Under the pieces are notes generated by a model that made no database searches, had not been told where the DNA came from, and saw only the letters and a program-made list of their open reading frames with translations. A stretch of DNA of 64,000 nucleotides from Pseudocercospora fijiensis CIRAD86 (Eukaryota > Ascomycota > Dothideomycetes > Mycosphaerellales > Mycosphaerellaceae): the NCBI RefSeq assembly GCF_000340215.1, contig NW_006921540.1:1048377-1112376 (forward strand), read 5' to 3'. Position 1 is the stretch's first letter, and each line of letters opens with the position of its first letter. Positions 10,624 to 18,155 of this stretch are shown here, piece after piece. The translations under genes were made by a program, and so were the position numbers.

Positions 10624-12924
10624 ATGATGGATCAAGGATCTCGTTTTCGACTTCTGCGTGGCATCTGGATTCTGGTTTCTCCAACTGCATTATGCAGTCT
10701 GATTTCTCTCTTGCTTTACCTCGCTTACCGCATCAAGTGCATTGTATCGGCATACCAAAATTTCGCGGAAGATCGAACGGTGGTGGCCCAGTCTGATCGA
10801 CGACAGTCTTTGGCTTTCGCGTGGTTGTTTCTCGTCTTTGAGGTGCTGGCATTTTGTAAGGGATGAATTTCTTGGTTTTACTTACTGGCCGCACGCGCTG
10901 ATATTTCCGTAGTGCCTAGCATCCTCTCATACCTCCCTAGAACCCTGGCCATTCGTCGTCCGAAATATCCAATTCCAGCTCTCACTGGTAGCGATGTGCC
11001 GGCTGTGGACGTTCTTATTACATGCTGCAACGAAGATCGAGCTGTTATTCGCAATACGATACTTGCTGCCTGCACGATCGATTATCCATGTTCTCGCTTT
11101 CGCATCTTCGTCTGTGATGACGGAGCTGCGGACGATGTTCGTGAGATGGTGCAAGAGCTTAGAATTTCGTATCCAAATCTCTTATACACTTCACGAGCGA
11201 ACGACGCGAGACCGTACCACAAAGCTGGAAGTCTGAATCATGGGCTTCGATACTCGCGTTCGGTATTCTGGCCTGCGGAACGGAGCCATGCGACCAGACC
11301 TAGGTGGATGGATCGCTTGCTGCTTCGAGATACTTCGTTGGAACAGAAACCTGATATCAGGACCTCGAAGCTACGGCAGTCACTGTCGTTCGATGCTCAG
11401 AGGAAGAGTCAGGGACACCTTCCTGACGTTTGTCGGGTCTCGATGGCGGTCGAGGATGAAGATTATCTGGCGCATTACTTCGCGTCGACTGAACAAGGGA
11501 GTGGTATACGTCTGCAACACTATGAGACCTTGGGAACGATCGTTTCAGAGCATATCGCTGTTCTGGACGCAGACACCATACCAGAGCCCCAATGGTTAAG
11601 AGCGGTAATTGCGCCTCTCGTAAAAGATCCGCGAGTCGCCCTGGCGTGCCCTCCGCAGGTAAGCAAAGACTGGCCCTGTTGGGGCAAATCCTGTATACTG
11701 ACATGTGCATAGACATTTTACAACATTCCGGTGAACGACCCATTGACACAGACCATGTCGCATCTTGCAGGGATTGCAGGAGTTGTTGATAGCTCGCTCG
11801 GCAACGCAGACTGCCAAGGTCCCGGATACGCTATCAGACGCTCAGCAATCGAAGGCATCGGTGGCTTTCCAGAAGAGTCGCTAGCAGAAGATACCTGCTG
11901 CTCCACAAGCTTACTCGGTGCCGGGTGGAGGACAGTCTTTGTGCATGAAATACTGCAGTACGGAGAAGTTCCGCATTCATTTCGAGTGCACATTCAGCAG
12001 AGGACGAGAAGGTTCGTCGGCCAAGTGCAGATTGCGCTACTGTTCAAAGGCAGATTATCGAGACCGAGAGGGAGGCACTTCACGTTTCTGCAGAGATTTG
12101 CAGGTCTCACATTTGATGTCCGGCAGTTTGTGCAAGTGCTTCTTGCGCTGAACTTTGTCTTCATCCCATTCGCACTCTGGTCTGGCTATCCGATGGTCAT
12201 ATGGACGGTTGATGACGAGCTGAGGTGGATCGTCCGCCTTGTCACAATCTGGTCTGCCTGCCACTGGCTTCATCAAGGACTGATGGGTTTGGTTGCCGGT
12301 CTGGCGAATGGTCGCTTCGAGCCAAGGATAACATCCTACGGTGCCGAATTGGAGCAGTGGATGGCGCCGTATGTGCTTTGGGCTTTCATTCAATCCTTCC
12401 TCCTATCACACTTTCTGGGTGGCAAGACCGCCTCGTTTACGCCTAGTCGCAGCACATATCTCGAGCTGAAGGAACGAGAACCGGCACGACAGCGCGTTCG
12501 AAATGCACTTCTGAACCATCTTCTCTTCGTTCACCTTTTGTTCGTTGTCACCACCATACTCGGCGTTGCTCTGGTGATAATTCGAGCTCTCTACGACGAC
12601 ACGTTACCAACCTTATTTCCAGTACAAGATCTGCACTCGACTTCCAGCAAGATCGTCTACTTGGTAGCTCGAGTTGGATGGCCACCACTTATGTGGACGA
12701 AGTATTTGACTTCCTGCATGTCGCCATTACTGTACATCGTCTTCCAGCCGCAGCGAGCAGGCAGAGAGACATTGACAGATCGAGGTCCGGAGGCAGGTGC
12801 AGCACGGCCCAGTCAGCGAGCAAGGGCTGTCCCTACTGATGGTTGGGTTCTCTGGAGATATGTGCGAATTTGTGTTGTCATTCCATATGTCGGTACTTTG
12901 TTCATTCTCAGTTTTCTTCTTTGA
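10624..12924 (+). CDS. Membrane glycosyltransferase family 2 (cellulose/hyaluronan synthase-like), three exons
   Basis: Exons 10624-10855, 10913-11658 and 11713-12924 join in frame to give 729 residues. Processive GT2 landmarks appear in order: CDDG (145-148), KAGSLN (182-187), DAD (296-298), ED (385-386) and QRTRR (422-426). Two N-terminal membrane helices (about 11-34 and 64-85) and about six C-terminal ones (after 455) flank the cytosolic catalytic domain. Such enzymes make and export a beta-linked polysaccharide from a UDP-sugar; the product here is unknown. Two oddities stand out. The usual QxxRW motif reads QxxRR. About 100 residues (roughly 190-290), rich in charged and Ser residues, separate KAGSLN from DAD, where many relatives have only about 20. 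The fold resembles the surface-growth GT2 described in Zymoseptoria, but orthology is not established. Confidence 0.85.
10856..10912 (+). other. GT2 intron 1 (57 bp)
   Basis: GTAAGG donor and CCGTAG acceptor, with a CTGAT-like branch site near the 3' end. Removing it joins a split Leu codon (phase 1) and restores one continuous frame across two ORFs that otherwise end here. Confidence 0.85.
11659..11712 (+). other. GT2 intron 2 (54 bp)
   Basis: GTAAGC donor, CTGAC branch site and GCATAG acceptor. It lies between codons, following ACPPQ, and joins exon 2 to the TFYNIPVNDP segment of exon 3 in phase 0. Confidence 0.9.
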
Positions 12925-13049
12925 GATGGATGATATTGAGATGGATGATAGAAATCAAGAATCGTCTCCCGGGGTACAGCAAGACCATAGGGGTGTCGGG
13001 GAGGCGGCAGCACGGCAAGTTTTGTCTACAGCCAAGCAGTGTGGAGGGT

Positions 13050-13583
13050 TCACTTCATGAAGTCGTCCAAACTCAGTCCAAATCCGCTTGAAGTGCCGGT
13101 CGTCTTGCGATCCGCGAGCATGGCCTGAAGACTGCTTTTCTTCCCGCGCCCACGCTTCTTGGAGCCTGCAGCCGAGGGCGCGCGGGCCTCCGCTTTTCCC
13201 ATAGCAGATTTTGGTGCTCGAAGCGGCTGTTCATGTGAGACCAGAGGTAATTTGCCCGAGCGATCGAGTTTTGCGTTCTTTGATCTTCGTAGCCCCCGTT
13301 CCACGACTGTTGTGACGGAGGAGCACCTCAGGCATTCGAGCGTGGTCGTTGCCGCCTTGCTAGTTCCTGACATCCGATCACGCCTGGTGCGTGTGTGAGC
13401 TTTCGTGGTGATCTTCGTGCAGCTCCAGCCCAGCAGCATGGTGCTGCCACAAGCAGAGCATGACTGAGGATGGCCGACATGCTGCTCATTGACCGTTTGC
13501 AGGTAGGATGAGATGGCTGGCGAGGACAGCATCAGCGCTTCGCTTGCAGCTGCGAGGTACTGCTGTCGTGCCGCTTCCGCCAT
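13050..13583 (-). CDS. RNase P/MRP subunit of the Rpr2/Rpp21/SNM1 family
   Basis: 177-residue protein starting MAEAARQQYL. The helical N-terminus (about 1-35) is followed by a zinc-ribbon made of two CxxC pairs, C42/C45 and C84/C87, the hallmark of the Rpr2/Rpp21/SNM1 family. The tail is basic (KKRGRGKKSS near 140-150) and ends GFGLSLDDFMK, a C-terminus I recognise from fungal members. These proteins bind the catalytic RNA of RNase P (5' maturation of pre-tRNA) or RNase MRP (pre-rRNA processing) in the nucleus; sequence alone does not say which complex. The frame is open 102 codons upstream, but that part overlaps the DBR1 leader and is not family-like. The gene converges on GT2 with 125 bp between stops and diverges from DBR1. 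Confidence 0.85.
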   Translation of the reverse strand: MAEAARQQYLAAASEALMLSSPAISSYLQTVNEQHVGHPQSCSACGSTMLLGWSCTKITTKAHTRTRRDRMSGTSKAATTTLECLRCSSVTTVVERGLRRSKNAKLDRSGKLPLVSHEQPLRAPKSAMGKAEARAPSAAGSKKRGRGKKSSLQAMLADRKTTGTSSGFGLSLDDFMK

Positions 13584-13777
13584 TCTATTTCTGGTGAGTG
13601 ACGCCTTCTTCGACGTGTAAGGCGGCGATGTCGATGTCGATGTCGATGGCAGGAAGAAGAACACGGTCGAAAACAGAAGCCAAAAGCCAAAAGCCAAGAG
13701 GCAGATGTGCTGGCAAAAGTCGTGGCTTTTCCGCAAGAACCCTTTACTTTCCCATGACATGCAATGGCGAGAACTCG
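13584..13777. promoter_or_regulatory. Shared bidirectional promoter of the Rpr2-family gene and DBR1
   Basis: Only 194 bp separates the two start codons, so both genes must share this interval for promoter and leader. It holds a TCGATG hexamer repeat of about four units (13626-13648) and a CAAAAGC direct duplication near 13680-13695. No clear TATA element is visible. Confidence 0.6.
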
Positions 13778-15535
13778 ATGGCAACACTCCAAATGGGCTC
13801 GGAGCTTCGCATCGCCGTCGAAGGCTGCGGCCATGGAACCTTGCACGCCATCTATGCCTCCGTCGAAGAGGCGTGCAAGCAGAAGGCATGGGAGGGCATC
13901 GACGTGCTCATCATCGGCGGCGACTTTCAATCAGTGCGCAATGCCTTCGATCTGAACACCATCAGCATGCCTGCGAAATACCGCGACATGTGCGACTTCC
14001 ATGCATACTACTCCGGACAACGACTCGCTCCATACCTCACCATCTTCGTGGGCGGCAACCATGAAGCGAGCAGCTATCTCACCGAGCTGTACTATGGAGG
14101 CTGGGTCGCGCCAAACATCTACTATATGGGTGCGGCCAACGTGCTGCAGCTCGGACCGCTGCGAATTGCTGGCCTGAGCGGCATCTGGAAAGGCTTCGAC
14201 TATCGAAAGCCTCACTTCGAGCGACTCCCATACAACGCGTCAGATCTCAAGAGTGTCTATCACGTTCGAGAGCTGGATGTACGAAAGCTCTTGCACATCC
14301 GTACCCAGGTCGACGTGGCCATTAGTCACGACTGGCCGCAGGGCATTGAGTGGAAAGGCAACCACAAACAACTGTTCAGGTTCAAGCCGCATTTGGAGGA
14401 GGATGCAAAAAGCGGTAGGCTCGGCAGTATTGCAGCCAAGCAAGTGCTCGCGAGGTTGAGGCCCAGCTATTGGTTCAGTGCGCACCTGCACTGCAAGTAC
14501 GCAGCGCTCATCCACCACAACAAGCCGGATGGAGACTCGTCGACCGTCGCAAATGGAACATCAACGATGGCGACCAAGACCAACAGCGACGAGATTGACC
14601 TCGATGACGACGATGTCGCCAACGGCGACCAAGAATCGCACATGGTCGAAAATGCTGATGAGATTGAACTGGACCTCGACGACGACATCACAGAACCTGC
14701 AGCATCCGGAACAGCACATAAATCAGCAGCGCAGTCATCTGGGAACCCCGATGAGATTGATTTGGCATTGGAGGACAATGGGGAGGTCCCAGCGCCCGCA
14801 GCCAAGGGCCAGCACAATTCTGAAGCAGCAACCGGAGCGCACGATGCGCTTCTTGCAGAGGCTCGAGCCGCGCTTCCAGCAGCGTTCAATCGTCCGCCGC
14901 CTCCCGAAGAAATGGAGCATCCCAAGGAAATCTCAAATGTTGAAACAAACTTCCTGGCTCTGGACAAGTGCTTACCGAACCGCCACTTTTTGCAACTGAT
15001 GGCGATCCCCAGTGAAGCGAATGTAGACCGGACTCAGCCCCTCAAGCTGCAGTACGATAGGGAGTGGCTGGCAATCCAAAGGGCCTTCTCATTGACTGAG
15101 CCTCCCCAATTCGGCAATCCCGATGCTCGAGTGCCTTTTTCCAAGACACAAGCAGAATATCGTGTGCTTATTGACGAGCAACGGAAATGGGTTGATGAGC
15201 ACATCAGCGAGAATGAATTGACCATACCTGAGAACTTTCGGGTCACAGCACCTGTCTACGATGGTGGAGACTTTCAAGACCCACGCTATCAGCAAGTTTT
15301 GGAGTATCCCAACCCACAGACAGCTGCATACAGCAGTCTCTTGCAAATACCAAATGCTCTTGCGATCAGTGAGGAAGAGCTAGAGCAGCGCCAAAAATTA
15401 GGACCCCGAGAAGAACCAGAGCCATTTGGCTCAGGACGCGGTCGCGGTAGAGGAGGGTCCGATCGAGGGCGAGGAAGGGGTGGACGAGGTGGCAGAGGCA
15501 GAGGCGGCGGGCGAGGGCGCTTTAGAGGTCGATGA
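13778..15535 (+). CDS. DBR1: Lariat debranching enzyme
   Basis: 585-residue protein, single exon. The enzyme hydrolyses the 2'-5' bond of excised intron lariats in the nucleus. All metallophosphoesterase blocks are visible: GCGHG (16-20, with the Cys typical of Dbr1), GGDF (47-50), GGNHE (92-96), SHDWP (183-187) and SAHLHCKY (234-241). Between the catalytic domain and the C-terminal debranching domain (KEISNVETNFLALDKCLPN) lies an acidic linker with three DEIDL/DEIEL-type repeats. The last 30 residues form an RGG/RG-rich tail likely to bind RNA. I start at MATLQMGSELRIAVEG; the ATG at 13793 (MGSELRIAVEG) is a close alternative, and the frame stays open upstream through non-family sequence. 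Confidence 0.92.
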   Translation: MATLQMGSELRIAVEGCGHGTLHAIYASVEEACKQKAWEGIDVLIIGGDFQSVRNAFDLNTISMPAKYRDMCDFHAYYSGQRLAPYLTIFVGGNHEASSYLTELYYGGWVAPNIYYMGAANVLQLGPLRIAGLSGIWKGFDYRKPHFERLPYNASDLKSVYHVRELDVRKLLHIRTQVDVAISHDWPQGIEWKGNHKQLFRFKPHLEEDAKSGRLGSIAAKQVLARLRPSYWFSAHLHCKYAALIHHNKPDGDSSTVANGTSTMATKTNSDEIDLDDDDVANGDQESHMVENADEIELDLDDDITEPAASGTAHKSAAQSSGNPDEIDLALEDNGEVPAPAAKGQHNSEAATGAHDALLAEARAALPAAFNRPPPPEEMEHPKEISNVETNFLALDKCLPNRHFLQLMAIPSEANVDRTQPLKLQYDREWLAIQRAFSLTEPPQFGNPDARVPFSKTQAEYRVLIDEQRKWVDEHISENELTIPENFRVTAPVYDGGDFQDPRYQQVLEYPNPQTAAYSSLLQIPNALAISEEELEQRQKLGPREEPEPFGSGRGRGRGGSDRGRGRGGRGGRGRGGGRGRFRGR

Positions 15536-15753
15536 GACAACCAAGTAGAGCTGATGACAGCAACGTCTCGAGAGCTTCCGACATCTGTACTATTTCTCGC
15601 TACACAGAGGTACAGAAGCCCATGATTGACTGGATGAAGAGGTCATTACGATGATAGACTCCGGTGTCTCGTCGACACGCCTGGTTCATCTGCGTCGTCG
15701 CACAATCCGGCTAAGCAAGGGAGTTTCTTGTCTCTGACCGTGGCTCAGACTAA

Positions 15754-16170
15754 TCCTGGCATGCGACTGACCTCAATGATGAAACTCATACTGATAATGA
15801 TGATAAGTGCTGCGTTGATCGCCCTGCCTTCTCAACACTTGGACCTGCCAGATTTGGACGATGGACACCGCCGGAGTTGAACGAGGCACTGGATACCTTT
15901 TCCAATCAATGGTATCGAATCCCTCCCCTTCAAAACTCGGCATTTTATCAGTTGGAAGGCACTGCACAGCATACTGTAACAAACACTGCCTCACCGGTTC
16001 CCTTCAACTTCGGCTACAGTGGTCGAATCTGCTACAGTAGCCCTGTCTCATCTCAGCCATACTACCAGCTCTCGCACTCTCTCAAAGAGAATAATCATGC
16101 CACAATCTCGAGATGCAAAGGAGTGCCAGATCACATGGTAGACATCGCGATCACCGTACGAGGTCGCTGA
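15754..16170 (+). other. 138-codon open stretch without an ATG start
   Basis: Open from just after a TAA at 15751 to a TGA at 16168-16170, with no in-frame ATG near its beginning. The translation includes ELNEALDTFSNQWYRIPP and scattered Cys residues but resembles no family I know. It could be an internal exon or a relic. Confidence 0.2.
15761..15880 (+). CDS. Possible 39-residue peptide with a signal-peptide-like N-terminus
   Basis: The ORF opens MRLTSMMKLILIMMISAALI, a hydrophobic core of the kind seen in secretion signals, followed by ALPSQH and a short acidic stretch before the stop. It overlaps in another frame a 138-codon open stretch. I looked for a splice that would join the two and found none with good GT-AG sites and usable phase. 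It may be a chance ORF or the first exon of a decayed small secreted protein. Confidence 0.2.
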   Translation: MRLTSMMKLILIMMISAALIALPSQHLDLPDLDDGHRRS

Positions 16171-16884
16171 GGATGATCAATCTCGGATCGCGGCAAAGTG
16201 ACCCTTGTTACGCCCGGGCATGTTCTGGCTTCCAGTGTAATGGAGATTCTTATGCAAGGCTGTGGCCTTAGCCATCTTGATCAGGTTCCGGGGTCAACCA
16301 GGTTGTGTTTCAGAAACTGTAGCCTTGTGTCTACGGCCATTCTAAGATCCAAGGGCAAAGCTTTTTTCGTTGCTGTTGCCATGGGGTTTGGAGGAGGTAG
16401 CCACTCTTTGAAGATTTGAGGTGGTTGAATTGGTTGAGTCTTCTCACCGCGAGGCTGACGCTCGTGTTGCCTTTGTCCCTCTCATCCTGGCACTGACCCC
16501 TGATACACTCTTGCGCAGGCATTCGCGGTTCCCCAGGGGTTCTCATCGAGACAGCAACATTTCACTCACAGCTTTCCGTGTTGATATGCTTTAGGTCCGA
16601 TAGACGCTCGACGATCTTGAACGAATGCGACCTGAGACGGATGGGTCGTCCGGTCTTTGCGCTAGATGGTCAGGACTCTGCTCTGGATACAGCTCTCATT
16701 TCCTTACCAGAAGTCTGTCGGGATCCACCTGGTACAATGCTGGCTATAAAACCTCGGGATGAGAACGAGGACTAACGACGTTGCTTGTATCATTCTCTAC
16801 AAACCTCAAAAACTTCTGTGCTCGACATAAGCAGAACGAAACATCGAAAAGAATCACTACACCAGATCTGCAACTGCTTCACCA

Positions 16885-17118
16885 ATGGTCAACACTGATT
16901 CAGTACAGCGTCAGGATAGCAGCTCCTTGGGGCTGGAATTTGACGAGAACGTGCCACTTCCACTTCCTCATTCATTTCTGAATGTTCCTTTACCGTCAAT
17001 ATCTGAGGGTCTGATACGGATATTGGTACTTGAGTCTGGAGAATGCGGACAGGATTTCGTCGCGTCGATTGATACTTCTGGTGCACCATACCCATTCCTG
17101 GTCCGTAGATACATATAG
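16885..17118 (+). CDS. Small ORF, possible remnant of a HET-type N-terminus
   Basis: 77 codons from ATG, with EGLIRILVLESGE near the middle. This is reminiscent of the IRLLxLxPGE opening of heterokaryon-incompatibility (HET) proteins. The ORF stops before the segment where a HET domain would carry its diagnostic YxALSYxWG block, which is absent. The match is short and may be chance. Confidence 0.2.
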   Translation: MVNTDSVQRQDSSSLGLEFDENVPLPLPHSFLNVPLPSISEGLIRILVLESGECGQDFVASIDTSGAPYPFLVRRYI

Positions 17119-17303
17119 CTTATAGCTTTTACACACAATTTCCATCATAGAGTCCAACGTGGCAACGTGCGACCCCATGTGTAATGGCATTCATTAATCA
17201 TCAGACTTCGTGAAATCAAAATACATGCTGCTGGGACCGGGAGCGCCTTGATCAGGTCCATATTCCCCTCCTCTATAATCAATCGCTCTTCCCGGGCACT
17301 CAC

Positions 17304-18104
17304 TCACTTCAACACCACAATCAACAGCACAAGTATCATCATCAAAATCGTAATCGTCACCCAATTCCAATTATCCTTAGCCTTCCTCGCAATCGTGCCC
17401 AACCTCTTCTGCGCACGCTGCAAAGTCGCCGAATGCCGATCCACACCTCGTTCCACATCATCCAGCATCTCGACCTGTTCATCCAGCTCATTGCCCATTT
17501 GTATCCCCAGCATGCGTTGCCGACCGATACTCTGACCCAACACTTCCAACTGATCGTCTTGTTCTCGCAGGACTTGTTTATGATAGGTGTGAATTTGCGG
17601 ATTGTCCATGCGACTTTGATCGGGTGCTTCAGGCTCGTCGCGGTATCTTTGGTGGTCGGAGAAGAGGGCGGCTGCGCGGTGGGCTTGTGCTTCTGCGTCA
17701 TGTTCGTCTGGGTTGTCGTGGAATCGCACGTTTTTGTTGTTTTTCTGCAGTGATGATGTTGTTCTGCTGGGTCTCGATTGTGCTGCGGCGAAGTCGCTGG
17801 CTAATGCTGGGTTGGGTTTCTTGATTTCTGCGGAAGGAGGCGCCGAGCCGTGGAATTGCGAGTAGAGGTCGGCATATTGGGTCTTTAGTCGTGCGAGATC
17901 TGAGGTGTCGTCTTCGGCTTCCCCCAGATCTGTGGATTGCGATTCGAGCTGTTCTATGCCGTCTTGGAACTGGGAGAGGGATCGACGAATGTGGCGGTCT
18001 TGTCGGGTCGATTCGATGTTTAGGCTTATGGCTCGTTGGCGCTCGAGGAGGGAGAGCTTGAGGTGGTCGGCGAGCAGGAATAGCTGATACGCTGAGGTTG
18101 ACAT
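17304..18104 (-). CDS. SYN8: Syn8-type Qc-SNARE (syntaxin 8 family)
   Basis: 266-residue tail-anchored SNARE. An N-terminal helical region (about 5-85) precedes a Ser/Pro-rich linker. The SNARE coiled-coil spans about 175-236, with the zero-layer Gln at Q210 within GNELDEQVEMLDDV. A single C-terminal membrane helix (247-265) ends two residues before the stop. Syn8/Fsv1 proteins act in endosome and vacuole membrane fusion. I start at MSTSAYQLFLL; 57 further in-frame codons upstream include sequence of the inserted transposon end and are unlikely to be translated. A Mutator-like element sits 51 bp upstream of the start codon, so the native promoter has been displaced, yet the coding frame is intact and shows no RIP. 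Confidence 0.88.
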   Translation of the reverse strand: MSTSAYQLFLLADHLKLSLLERQRAISLNIESTRQDRHIRRSLSQFQDGIEQLESQSTDLGEAEDDTSDLARLKTQYADLYSQFHGSAPPSAEIKKPNPALASDFAAAQSRPSRTTSSLQKNNKNVRFHDNPDEHDAEAQAHRAAALFSDHQRYRDEPEAPDQSRMDNPQIHTYHKQVLREQDDQLEVLGQSIGRQRMLGIQMGNELDEQVEMLDDVERGVDRHSATLQRAQKRLGTIARKAKDNWNWVTITILMMILVLLIVVLK

Positions 18105-18146
18105 GGTTTGATGTGCTCCGCGATGCGATGAGATGTGCTCGTGCCA

Positions 18147-18155
18147 GGCAGGCAC
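18147..18155 (+). repeat. 9-bp target-site duplication, left copy
   Basis: GGCAGGCAC lies immediately left of the Mutator-like element and is repeated exactly at 21595-21603, directly right of it. A 9-bp duplication is typical of MULE insertion. It lies 43 bp upstream of the SYN8 start codon. Confidence 0.9.

Larger units (their letters stand above)
15536..17303. other. Convergent intergenic stretch, no firm gene
   Basis: 1.77 kb between the 3' ends of DBR1 and SYN8. Composition is that of the gene island, with no RIP. Several short ORFs are present; the three most open are listed separately at low confidence. The space is larger than two 3' UTRs need, so a small or decayed gene is possible. 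Confidence 0.5.

Noticed and set aside
11262..11549. Possible unspliced intron in GT2 exon 2 covering the linker of about 100 residues
   Set aside because: A GT and a CAG exist, but the stretch has no stop in frame and would be far longer than the two 54-57 bp introns. Kept as coding, with a note to check by cDNA.
13584..13889. 102-codon N-terminal extension of the Rpr2-family protein
   Set aside because: It overlaps the DBR1 coding start on the other strand and contains no family sequence; the downstream ATG fits the family.
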